Positions 1 to 6,489 of a stretch of DNA of 9,620 nucleotides are shown here, in pieces. The notes under the pieces were generated by a model that was not told where the DNA came from, did not search any database, and saw only the letters and a list, made by a program, of their open reading frames with translations. A program made the position numbers and the translations under genes. This DNA comes from Parvularculaceae bacterium. GTDB lineage: Bacteria > Pseudomonadota > Alphaproteobacteria > Caulobacterales > Parvularculaceae. The DNA is taken from positions 1 through 9,620 of the forward strand of contig JALWRV010000005.1 in assembly GCA_027080545.1 (NCBI GenBank). Direction: 5' to 3'. Positions within the stretch are counted from its first letter, which is position 1. Every line of letters begins with the position of its first letter.

Positions 1-1
1 C

Positions 2-646
2 TTGGTGGGGGCTGGATTGATTTTTGTGGGGGTTGTGCTTTTGGGCGTATCTGATGTTTCAGAGCGCTATGCCATACCGTTCCTGTTTCCTAGCTGGTTT
101 TGGCTCATGGCGATTTTGCATGAGCGCAAGAAAGAGGCTGGGGCACTCATTTTGGGCCGTGCTGCCTTGGTGATGGCTGTTTTTGTGATTGGGATGAAGC
201 TGATGATTGGCTTTGTTGCTGGGCCCCCATTTTGCGATAAATGCATGGCCTATGTGCCCTATGAGGTTGTGGCTGACGAGATCGCCCCGCGTCTTGATGG
301 TCCCGTGACCCTGTTTGTCAACGAAGAAAATAGTGCGGGTAATTTGCGCAGGCTGTTTCCCAAGGCGGAGATCGTCTGGTTGAACTTGTCGCCGGTTTAT
401 CATCCGGTTAGCGCCAGCCGTCGCTGTTTGATGATATGGTCAGAGGATATGTCTGGTGGCCCCACGCCGCCCTTTATCCTTAGCGAGACCAATTCGAGCA
501 ATAGTGTTGAGATTGTTGGCCACTGGAACCATCCGTATAAGGAGAAATGGCACAAAACACGATGGCGCATTACGGAAGTGCCGGAAGACGGGAATGTATA
601 TAAAATATTTTGTGCGGCGCGCAACAAGAACAAGCCTGAAACTTAA
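2..646 (+). CDS. C-terminal part of a membrane protein, probably a family 39 (GT-C) glycosyltransferase; 5' end outside window
   Basis: The frame is open to the left edge, so this is taken as the last 214 residues of a longer protein; the TTG at base 2 is not believed to be the start. The visible part opens with three hydrophobic segments (about residues 2-17, 22-41 and 49-72), with SERYAIPFLFPSWFWL between the first two. A soluble domain of about 140 residues follows, containing CDKC at 78-81, the stretch AGNLRRLFPKAEIV and a Trp-rich end. A hydrophobic helix with an ERY-type motif, then a soluble tail with AGNLR..FP, recalls the C-terminus of ArnT/PMT-like family 39 glycosyltransferases of Alphaproteobacteria, which move sugars from polyprenyl-phosphate carriers at the inner membrane. 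The catalytic N-terminal part is not visible, so this is a family resemblance recalled from memory. The coding region is well supported; the function is moderate. Confidence 0.6.
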   Translation: MVGAGLIFVGVVLLGVSDVSERYAIPFLFPSWFWLMAILHERKKEAGALILGRAALVMAVFVIGMKLMIGFVAGPPFCDKCMAYVPYEVVADEIAPRLDGPVTLFVNEENSAGNLRRLFPKAEIVWLNLSPVYHPVSASRRCLMIWSEDMSGGPTPPFILSETNSSNSVEIVGHWNHPYKEKWHKTRWRITEVPEDGNVYKIFCAARNKNKPET

Positions 647-652
647 CAGCTT

Positions 653-699
653 GTAAAGGCCATCTTCATCATCGGCTAAGATTCACTTTACTTTTTTTT
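653..699 (+). terminator. Putative intrinsic terminator after the glycosyltransferase-like gene
   Basis: GTAAAG (653-658) pairs with CTTTAC (686-691), and inside it ATCTT (662-666) pairs with AAGAT (678-682) across an 11-nt loop. A run of eight T (692-699) follows immediately. The stem is A/T-rich and has a 3x3 internal loop, so it is weaker than a textbook terminator. Its position seven bases after the stop codon and the T-run support the call. Confidence 0.45.
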
Positions 700-806
700 C
701 ATCTAAAGCTTGGCACTATTGGGCATGGTTAATGACGGCATGCAAAGATCGTCGTGACCCTCGAATGAAGACAAGTGCAAAGAATTGAAAAAAGAGGGGA
801 CACATT

Positions 807-1097
807 ATGTCCATATCAGTACCGCTCAGCGCCGTTGAAGGCGCAGAAAAAATCCTCACCAGCGAAGAGATGCTGCGGATGGGGTTAGAAGCCTCAACCC
901 CCGGCGGCGAAACACCGCTTAATCTGATTGACGCTCATAAATGGTTCAATCTGGCTGCGTTACAAGGCAACCAAGAAGCCCGCCGCTATCGCTCTGAATT
1001 GACGGTTGAGATGACGTCCGAAGAAATTGCCGAGGCACAGAAGAAGGCCCGCGAATTTCTCACAGCTCGTCGCCCGGCCTATCTACGCCAAGCTTAA
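807..1097 (+). CDS. Small Sel1-like repeat protein
   Basis: A 96-residue soluble protein with no signal peptide or membrane segment. A purine-rich ribosome binding site (AGAGGGG) lies about six bases before the ATG, which supports this start. The middle (about residues 42-62, AHKWFNLAALQGNQEARRYR) matches the Sel1-like repeat pattern of two helices with W..LAA..G...A..R. The N-terminal stretch (about 19-32, SEEMLRMGLEASTP) looks like the helix before it, and the C-terminal helix (70-85) is rich in Glu, Lys and Ala. Sel1-like repeats are alpha/alpha solenoid units that mediate protein contacts. With at most one full repeat, this is probably a small adaptor or a stand-alone member of a short alphaproteobacterial family whose role is unknown. 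It appears to be monocistronic. Family assignment is fairly secure; function is not known. Confidence 0.8.
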   Translation: MSISVPLSAVEGAEKILTSEEMLRMGLEASTPGGETPLNLIDAHKWFNLAALQGNQEARRYRSELTVEMTSEEIAEAQKKAREFLTARRPAYLRQA

Positions 1098-1366
1098 TAG
1101 TTGAGATTATTCGGCCTCATCTGAGTGACGCGCTGCCGTGGCACCTCCCGGTGGGGTGGGGGCAAGCGGGGATGGGGACGAAAGCTTGTCGGCAAGAGGT
1201 GTCGGGTCGAAGCGTTATGAGATAACATCTGTCTTCTGAGCGCTTCCCCAAAGGTTTTTGATTTTCCATTTTCGGTTTTTTGCAGTCAATTCCCCCAAAG
1301 GTGATCAGAGTGGTCGATAATAGGGGGATGGTTTTTCCATTTTGTTGGCACAAAAGGATGGTTGAT

Positions 1367-1380
1367 ATCCATCGATGGAT
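1367..1380. repeat. 14-bp perfect palindrome ATCCATCGATGGAT
   Basis: The two halves are exact reverse complements with no spacer. A second ATCGAT-centred palindrome, CTATCGATAG, lies at 1406-1415, with centres 37 bp apart. A gapless palindrome of this length in non-coding DNA is compatible with an operator for a dimeric regulator. No -10/-35 pair could be placed convincingly around it, so the role is open. Confidence 0.4.
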
Positions 1381-1415
1381 TGGGATTTTGTGCTGGGATT
1401 TTATCCTATCGATAG

Positions 1416-1443
1416 AGAGGGCTCGGATGGTCCGAGCGCCTCT
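1416..1443 (+). other. Strong hairpin, 12 base pairs with one bulge
   Basis: GCTCGGA (1421-1427) pairs with TCCGAGC (1431-1437) around a 3-base loop TGG. After a bulged G at 1438 the stem continues as AGAGG (1416-1420) with CCTCT (1439-1443). No T-run follows directly; the next T-tract (CCCTTTTTT) is about 20 bases downstream, so a classical terminator is not supported. It may be part of a structured RNA together with the adjoining 1451-1547 element, or a DNA-level site. Confidence 0.4.
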
Positions 1444-1450
1444 GGCGACT

Positions 1451-1554
1451 TCCCCTAAAACACCCTTTTTTCCAAGCCGGTGATGCGGGCAAATCGCGCC
1501 TACGCCTAACCGGTGTGAGAATTGCCTAACTCACCCGTTTTAGGGGATATTTTT
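1451..1554 (+). other. Possible structured RNA element: 11-bp closing stem enclosing two hairpins, then a T-run
   Basis: TCCCCTAAAAC (1451-1461) is the exact reverse complement of GTTTTAGGGGA (1537-1547). Two shorter stems lie between them: CCGGT (1477-1481) with ACCGG (1509-1513), and GTGAG (1515-1519) with CTCAC (1530-1534). Five T (1550-1554) follow the closing stem. A closed stem with two internal hairpins and a trailing T-tract is the shape expected of a small RNA or structured leader. The sequence was not recognised as 6S RNA, SRP RNA, RNase P RNA, tmRNA or a cobalamin riboswitch. Folding was judged by eye only, and no promoter for it could be fixed. Confidence 0.3.
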
Positions 1555-1605
1555 CTGTCATGGCGCACCAGTTGCGCCTGTAGTTTGAGGGGGCCATCTC
1601 GCTCC

Positions 1606-1692
1606 TGACGGTTTTGTGATATTTAGGCAACAGCACCGCCTAGACTTCCCCCTGCGCCCCCGCAGATATTGACGGTTTGTAAGGATTGGCAA
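1606..1692. repeat. Pair of imperfect direct repeats, TGACGGTTT(T)GT...GGCAA
   Basis: Copy one (1606-1630) begins TGACGGTTTTGT and ends GGCAA. Copy two (1670-1692) begins TGACGGTTTGT and ends GGCAA, with starts 64 bp apart. The ends are nearly identical while the centre differs and is one base shorter in copy two. Copy two overlaps the spacer and -35 of the putative receptor promoter. This could be a duplicated regulator-binding site or a duplicated promoter fragment; copy one has no evident -10. Confidence 0.4.
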
Positions 1693-1696
1693 TAAT
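1669..1696 (+). promoter_or_regulatory. Putative sigma-70-type promoter of the TonB-dependent receptor gene
   Basis: TTGACG (1669-1674) as -35 and AATAAT (1691-1696) as -10 are separated by 16 bp, each one base from the consensus hexamer. Transcription would begin near 1703 and give a leader of about 100 nt before the ATG at 1802. The pair is the best in the region, but alphaproteobacterial promoters are variable, so confidence is moderate. Confidence 0.45.
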
Positions 1697-1801
1697 GCGC
1701 CACAGTCACCTCTTGATAAGAATTTCACTATAAAGGGGCGATGTGTTGTTAGGGGATGCTGATTTCTGCTACTCCGATAGCTTTTAACTGTGAGGTAAAA
1801 T

Positions 1802-4684
1802 ATGACTAACTCTTTGAAAAAACAGGCGCTTTTGGGTACTGCGTTTGTTGCTTTGTCAATGACGGCATTGCAACCAGCCTTTGCTCAAGATGATGCGGAA
1901 GACGGCGATACCATCGTCGTTACCGGTTCGCGCCTCAGTAAATCTGACAGCTATTCCGGGATTGGTCCCGTGTCTGTCTTCGGTAGCGAGGAAATTGAAG
2001 CCTCCGGCACGCCAAATATTGGTGAATTCCTGCAAGAAATTCCAGCGGCTCAATCGCTGGGTTCTGACGGTACCTTCGTGAACAATGGTTCTTCTGGTGT
2101 TACTACCTTGAACCTGCGTGGTATTGGTACTGAGCGCAACTTGACCCTGTTTAATGGTCGTCGTGTTGCACCTGCGGGTACTGGTATCGACAATATCGTT
2201 GACCTTTCCATCTTCCCAACCGCTTTGTTGGATCGGGTTGAGGTTCTGCTCGACGGTGCGTCTGCTACTTATGGTTCTGATGCCATCGCCGGTGTTGTTA
2301 ACATCATCACCAAAGATGACTTCGAAGGCATGTCCGCTAACATGCGTTACGGTGTGTCCGAGCAATCTGACGCCAACGTATTCCAAGCTGACTTGGCCAT
2401 GGGTACGGCTTATGATCGCGGTAGCTTTGTCTTTGGTTTCACTTACGCTGAGCAACAGCCGCTGTTCCAAAACGAGCGTGATATTTCTGATTGCCCAGAA
2501 ATTGAACCTTTGTACAACTACCTGTTCACCGTTTACGGTTCCTTCTTCGGTGTTGATCCGAATACGGCTCCACGCGGTGCGGGCGGCGGGGGCTTCTGCT
2601 CCGGTTCATCCTTTATCCCATCTGGTCGTTTCTACACGTCTTCTGGGTCGCAAACGATTGATGCGAATGGCAACCCGACGCCATTTTCATTCTTCCGGGA
2701 TTTCTACAACTTCAACCCGTTGAACTATCTGATCGCACCACGCGAAACGATTTCGACCTATTTCCACGGTGACTATGAAGTTAACGAAAACCTGACCTTG
2801 GATATGGAACTGCTCTATGCGAAACGCTTCTCCAAGCAGCAACTCGCACCAGTTCCTCTTGGTCGTGGCGCGCAAATCAACACGCCAGGACTGGTCATTC
2901 CGGCTGGTAATCCGTTCAACCCGTTCGGTGAAGATGTTGAATATCGTAAGCGGATGTTGGATGTTGGTCCTCGTAAACCGGACCAAGAAGCTGACACCAT
3001 TCGTGCGGTAATTGGCGCCGAAGGGACATTTGGCGGATCAGGTTGGGATTACTCAGCCTATTACTCCTACGAGAACTTCCTGTCGGCAAACTCAACCGAT
3101 AATCTGATCGATATGAGCCGCGTACAGCAAGCTCTGGATGTGGTTCCGACCACGGTTTCCGGTGCTGGCGTTGTAACCGTTGGCGGCACCAACTATTGGT
3201 GTGCTGACAGCGCTGCTCGTTCACTCGGTTGTGAGCCGTTGAACTTCTTCGGTGAAGGTTCCATCACACCAGGTGCGGCTGACTTTATCGGCTTTAAAGC
3301 CAACAATATCCTGAAAAACGAATCTAATTCGTTGGCATTCTACCTGACCAAAAATGATTTCTGGTCATTGCCTGCAGGTGACGTTGGTATTTCTGCTGGT
3401 GTTGAATATCGTGACGTGAGCGGTTCCGACAATGTGGACTCAATCACAGTTGCCGGTAATTCTTCCGGTAATCCACGTAACTCCACCAGCGGTTCATACT
3501 CCGCAACGGACGTGTTCATTGAGACACACGTTCCGTTGATTTCTGGCAAGCAGTTCTTCGAAGAACTTTCCTTCGATGGCGCTGTGCGTCGCACCGACTA
3601 TTCTTCTTTCGACTCGAAAGAAGTATGGCGTGCTGGCTTGTCATGGGTGCCAACTGCCGATCTGCGCTTCCGCGCATCCACCTCTACATCGTTCCGGGCA
3701 CCGAGCTTGAACGATCTGTTTAATGGTGGTTCCGGTGGGTTCCCAACCTATCAGGATCCATGCCGTGCAGCCGTTTACTCTGCAATCACCGATCCGGTTC
3801 AGCAAGCCAATGTTCTGGCTCAATGTGCCGCTGAAGGTGTTGATGCAACGACTTTCGTATCCAACAACAATCAGGTTCTCAGCTTCTCGGCTGGTAACCC
3901 GAATCTGTTGCCGGAACGTGGTCAAAGCTTCACCGCAGGGATGGTTTATCAAGCAAGCTCAGGCATGTTGGCTGATTATGACTTCCGGGCTTCAATTGAC
4001 TTCTGGTCATTGAAACTGAAAGACGCAATCACAGGCTCTGGTACGCAAGCAACAATCAACAATTGTTACTTGAATGCAGATCCTAACGCCTGTGCTAACG
4101 TTGAGCGCCAAACTGGTGGTGATCTGCTGCGTGTCTTCACACGGAACATCAACAGCGAAAGTAACGACTATTATGAAGGCGTTGATTTCCGCTTTGATGC
4201 CGGCCGTGAAGTAGGCCCAGGCTTCTTGAAAGGTAATCTGGTTGGTACTTACCTGATCGAAAACACAACAACGGACCAGAATGGTACGTCGCGTGATTTC
4301 GTTGGTAATTGCTACGGCTTTACGGTCTCTTGTTATAACCGTGTCCGTATCAACACCTATCTGGATTATTCCTGGAGCGATTGGTCCGTGCGTTGGAGCA
4401 CTCGTTATCTGGATGCCACCGAGGCACAGCCTGCAGGTGTAGGTGATCCAGCTTATGATCCGAATGTCTATGAAGTTGATGCATTCTGGTACCACAATTT
4501 GGGTGTTGGCTATGAAGTGAATGATAATGTAAACGTATCATTCTATGTCGACAATCTGTTCGACAAGCAGCCTCCTTACTACAAGGATTTCGGCGGCTTC
4601 TTCACACCAACCGAAAATACGCCATTGGGTACATACGACGTTGTTGGTCGTTACTACTCATTCCGTATTGGCGCTGACTTCTAA
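1802..4684 (+). CDS. TonB-dependent outer-membrane receptor
   Basis: A 960-residue outer-membrane active transporter that binds a substrate outside the cell and imports it with energy from TonB-ExbB-ExbD. GAGG six bases before the ATG supports the start. Residues 1-28 are a signal peptide with KK, a hydrophobic core and a likely cut after AFA. DTIVVTGSR (36-44) is the usual lead-in to the plug and a candidate TonB-box region. The plug spans about 50-170, with TLNLRGIGTERNLTLFNGRRV and VEVLLDGASATYGSDAIAGVVNIIT. The rest is a barrel of amphipathic strands with FRAPSLNDLF (631-640), NPNLLPERGQSF (699-710) and terminal YYSFRIGADF ending in Phe. No N-terminal signalling (STN) domain is present. 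Ten cysteines form five close pairs (231/266, 467/476, 654/675, 755/764, 837/844), probably disulfides in surface loops. Codon use strongly favours GGT, CGT and CTG, unlike the neighbours, suggesting high expression. The gene has its own promoter and terminator. The substrate cannot be read from sequence. Confidence 0.97.
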   Translation: MTNSLKKQALLGTAFVALSMTALQPAFAQDDAEDGDTIVVTGSRLSKSDSYSGIGPVSVFGSEEIEASGTPNIGEFLQEIPAAQSLGSDGTFVNNGSSGVTTLNLRGIGTERNLTLFNGRRVAPAGTGIDNIVDLSIFPTALLDRVEVLLDGASATYGSDAIAGVVNIITKDDFEGMSANMRYGVSEQSDANVFQADLAMGTAYDRGSFVFGFTYAEQQPLFQNERDISDCPEIEPLYNYLFTVYGSFFGVDPNTAPRGAGGGGFCSGSSFIPSGRFYTSSGSQTIDANGNPTPFSFFRDFYNFNPLNYLIAPRETISTYFHGDYEVNENLTLDMELLYAKRFSKQQLAPVPLGRGAQINTPGLVIPAGNPFNPFGEDVEYRKRMLDVGPRKPDQEADTIRAVIGAEGTFGGSGWDYSAYYSYENFLSANSTDNLIDMSRVQQALDVVPTTVSGAGVVTVGGTNYWCADSAARSLGCEPLNFFGEGSITPGAADFIGFKANNILKNESNSLAFYLTKNDFWSLPAGDVGISAGVEYRDVSGSDNVDSITVAGNSSGNPRNSTSGSYSATDVFIETHVPLISGKQFFEELSFDGAVRRTDYSSFDSKEVWRAGLSWVPTADLRFRASTSTSFRAPSLNDLFNGGSGGFPTYQDPCRAAVYSAITDPVQQANVLAQCAAEGVDATTFVSNNNQVLSFSAGNPNLLPERGQSFTAGMVYQASSGMLADYDFRASIDFWSLKLKDAITGSGTQATINNCYLNADPNACANVERQTGGDLLRVFTRNINSESNDYYEGVDFRFDAGREVGPGFLKGNLVGTYLIENTTTDQNGTSRDFVGNCYGFTVSCYNRVRINTYLDYSWSDWSVRWSTRYLDATEAQPAGVGDPAYDPNVYEVDAFWYHNLGVGYEVNDNVNVSFYVDNLFDKQPPYYKDFGGFFTPTENTPLGTYDVVGRYYSFRIGADF

Positions 4685-4706
4685 GTTAGTGAAATATAAA
4701 AATGGG

Positions 4707-4739
4707 AAACGGCGGGCTTTTGCCCGCCGTTTTTCTTTA
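4707..4739 (+). terminator. Strong intrinsic terminator of the receptor gene
   Basis: AAACGGCGGGC (4707-4717) and GCCCGCCGTTT (4722-4732) form a perfect 11-bp, mostly G/C stem around a TTTT loop, followed by a T-rich tract through 4739. It starts 23 bases after the receptor stop codon. It should end most receptor transcripts before the sulfotransferase gene. Confidence 0.95.
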
Positions 4740-4813
4740 CCTGAAGCTTGAATTTTTACTATTTTCTTTGCGCTAAGGCTAAAACTTTGCCACTAGTGGA
4801 GCAATATTTGCGT

Positions 4814-4839
4814 GAGGCTATGTCTATGTGCTGATAATG
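4814..4839 (+). promoter_or_regulatory. Translation start region of the sulfotransferase gene with a tiny overlapping reading frame
   Basis: GAGG at 4814-4817 is the only good ribosome binding site here. It is 8 bases before ATG 4826, which encodes only Met-Cys before TGA (4832-4834), and 10 bases before GTG 4828, which opens the sulfotransferase frame. The next in-frame ATG (4837) lies two bases after that TGA. Another ATG at 4820, in the Met-Cys frame, gives MSMC. Translation may start at GTG 4828 directly, or re-initiate at ATG 4837 after the short frame. Which occurs is not decidable from sequence. Confidence 0.3.
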
Positions 4840-6435
4840 AGCGCGGCTCTAGGAATGAAAGACCCAATGATGGATAAAAAACTGGCAAAAGCCGAAAAGT
4901 TGATATTCGACAATAAATTTGAAGAGGGGCACAAGCTCTGTCTGGAGATCTTGGAGAAAGATCCGCAATGTGCCCATGCCTATTATCTGATCGCCCACAT
5001 CAATGTGGAGACGCGTTCATTTGTCTTGGCTGTGCAGGACCTCAATCGTGCCATCTATCTGGATAAAAAAAATGCAGCCTATTTGGCTGAAATGGCGCGG
5101 GCTCTGACCCCTCTGGCGATCTACAATAACGCCAAAAAGGCTGCAGGCGAGGCCGCCCAATATTTGCAAGAGGATGATGACCGCACACGCTTTAATATTT
5201 GGCAGGCCTATTTCAAAATGGCTCTCTACGAAGACTCTCTGCCTTTCATAGAAAGGCTCGTAAAACGCAATCCCGATAATGCTCATTTCCATTTTCATTT
5301 AGCCACGACGGTGCAAACGCTGGGGGATCTTGAGCGTGCGGAACAGGAATATAATGAGGCCATCCGTGCAAAGCCCAAAATGGTCACTGCCTATTCTGGC
5401 TTGGCCTATTTGAAAAAATATCAAGCGGGTGGGTCATTGCTAGAAAAGCTAATGGAGCTGTTTGAATCGGAAAAAGAAGCGGATAATAACGCTTTGGTAC
5501 TCGGCCATGCCATCGCCAAATGTTATGAAGATGTTGACGATTATAAGCAGGCAGCGGCCTGGTTAGAAAGGGCCAAGAAAAAGCAAGTTCAGGACTGTGA
5601 TTTTACACTAAAAGAGCAGGAAGAAATATTTAATGCGGCTAAAAAAACAATATCCATAAAAAGTTCTAAAGGCTTCGAGAGCGATGAACCCATATTTATT
5701 TTTGGCATGCCGCGTACGGGTACGACTTTGGTTGATCGGATCATTTCTTCTCATTCACAAGTAACCACAGCAGGGGAATTAAATCTTTTTCCCAAGGCCA
5801 TAAAACGCTTTTCCGGTAGCAAGACATTGCGCAGCCTTGATGCGGATACGTTTGAGAAGTCAAAAAATATAAATTTTGAACAGGCAGGGCAATTCTATAT
5901 TGAAAATAGCCGTCATCTAACGGGACAAACCCCGCGCTTTACGGATAAAATGCCCGCGAATTCCTATTATGCTGCGCTCATCCATAAGGCACTGCCCAAT
6001 GCTAAAATGATCTGTTTACGCCGCCATCCGATGGATGCCTGCCTATCAAACTATCGCCAAATTTTTAATGCGGAACAAAAAATTCTTGAATATACATTTG
6101 ATGTCGAGTGGTGCGCCGAGCATTATCTTCAATTTGATGAATTGATGGCCCATTGGCGTGAGAACCTGCCTGGGGATCGTTTTATGGAAATAAGCTATGA
6201 GGACATTATCGCGGATCAAGAAGGAGCAACCCGAAAGTTGATCGAATTTTGCGACCTACCGTGGGAAGATCAATGTCTTGATTTCCACAAAAACGAAGCG
6301 CCCGTGGCAACGGCTTCGATTAATCAGGTGCGCCAGCCCCTCTATAAAACATCGGTGGCACGATGGAAAAAATATGGCACTTTTCTCGATCCGATGCGGA
6401 AAATTCTTGAGGCAAAGCTGGGCCCGATGGAATAG
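4828..6435 (+). CDS. Tetratricopeptide-repeat sulfotransferase
   Basis: Up to 535 residues with no signal peptide or membrane segment, so probably cytoplasmic, where the sulfate donor PAPS is made. The N-terminal half (about 17-270) is a helical TPR solenoid; clear units include KLIFDNKFEEGHKLCLEILEKDP, AVQDLNRAIYLDKKNA and LGDLERAEQEYNEAIRAKP. The C-terminal half (about 285-530) is a sulfotransferase domain. FIFGMPRTGTTLVDRIISSH (290-309) is the 5'-phosphosulfate-binding loop with catalytic-type residues, FTDKMPANSYY (371-381) follows, MICLRRHPMDACLSNYRQ (394-411) is the 3'-phosphate-binding motif with R398 and S407, and the end carries R502, Y506 and the ARWKKY segment (511-516) seen in this family. 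The TPR part probably binds an acceptor protein or peptide, as in TPR-ST fusions related to tyrosylprotein sulfotransferases; the acceptor is unknown. The start is uncertain: GTG 4828 has the better-placed ribosome binding site, while ATG 4837, 4855, 4867 and 4870 are alternatives that leave all domains intact. It follows the receptor gene but lies beyond a strong terminator. Confidence 0.93.
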   Translation: MLIMSAALGMKDPMMDKKLAKAEKLIFDNKFEEGHKLCLEILEKDPQCAHAYYLIAHINVETRSFVLAVQDLNRAIYLDKKNAAYLAEMARALTPLAIYNNAKKAAGEAAQYLQEDDDRTRFNIWQAYFKMALYEDSLPFIERLVKRNPDNAHFHFHLATTVQTLGDLERAEQEYNEAIRAKPKMVTAYSGLAYLKKYQAGGSLLEKLMELFESEKEADNNALVLGHAIAKCYEDVDDYKQAAAWLERAKKKQVQDCDFTLKEQEEIFNAAKKTISIKSSKGFESDEPIFIFGMPRTGTTLVDRIISSHSQVTTAGELNLFPKAIKRFSGSKTLRSLDADTFEKSKNINFEQAGQFYIENSRHLTGQTPRFTDKMPANSYYAALIHKALPNAKMICLRRHPMDACLSNYRQIFNAEQKILEYTFDVEWCAEHYLQFDELMAHWRENLPGDRFMEISYEDIIADQEGATRKLIEFCDLPWEDQCLDFHKNEAPVATASINQVRQPLYKTSVARWKKYGTFLDPMRKILEAKLGPME

Positions 6436-6489
6436 GGCGGAAATTCCCACACTTCCCTCAGGGCCATATTTTCGCTACTATAGGGCAAG

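Larger units (their letters stand above)
1098..1801 (+). other. Long intergenic region without a convincing gene, rich in hairpins
   Basis: The region holds only short open frames with no recognisable protein, poor start signals and no ribosome binding site. It instead contains many inverted repeats: GTTAT-GAG-ATAAC (1214-1226), a 14-bp palindrome (1367-1380), CTATCGATAG (1406-1415), a 12-bp bulged hairpin (1416-1443), an 11-bp long-range stem (1451-1461 with 1537-1547), GGCGCA/TGCGCC (1562-1578), TTTAGGC/GCCTAGA with one G-T pair (1622-1644) and CTGCG-CCCC-CGCAG (1652-1665). Short direct repeats are also present: CCCCAAAGGT at 1246 and 1293, TTTTCCATTTT at 1262 and 1333, TGGGATTTT at 1381 and 1394. 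The last 130 bp contain the putative promoter and leader of the receptor gene. No terminator with a T-run was found right after the Sel1-like gene. Confidence 0.6.

Noticed and set aside
1141..1200. G-rich stretch with a CACC/GGTG hairpin after the Sel1-like gene as a terminator
   Set aside because: The stem is only four base pairs and no T-run follows on the plus strand.
1117..1353. Open frame of 78 codons on the minus strand in the intergenic region
   Set aside because: No ribosome binding site, odd composition rich in Pro, Arg and Cys, and no family resemblance.
1280..1483. Open frame of 67 codons on the plus strand in the intergenic region
   Set aside because: It begins with TTG, has no ribosome binding site, shows no recognisable domain and runs across the hairpins.
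1451..1665. 6S RNA, cobalamin riboswitch or tmRNA as an explanation for the structured region
   Set aside because: None of the conserved sequence boxes that I know for these families could be found.
1856..2470. 204-codon antisense frame inside the receptor gene
   Set aside because: It is a by-product of the biased codon use of the receptor on the other strand; the translated sequence has no domain and no start signals.
2154..2723. 189-codon plus-strand frame in the +1 frame of the receptor
   Set aside because: It lies wholly inside the plug and barrel coding sequence, and its translation is a low-complexity Leu/Ser/Val mix.
4007..4495. 162-codon antisense frame inside the receptor gene
   Set aside because: Same reason: it mirrors the strongly biased sense codons and has no independent support.
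4740..4827. Promoter for the sulfotransferase gene (TTGAAT at 4748)
   Set aside because: No acceptable -10 hexamer at 16-18 bp spacing; the gene needs some promoter after the terminator, but I cannot place it.
6436..6470. Terminator after the sulfotransferase gene (CCC-TCA-GGG then ATATTTT)
   Set aside because: A three-base-pair stem is too short to support the call.
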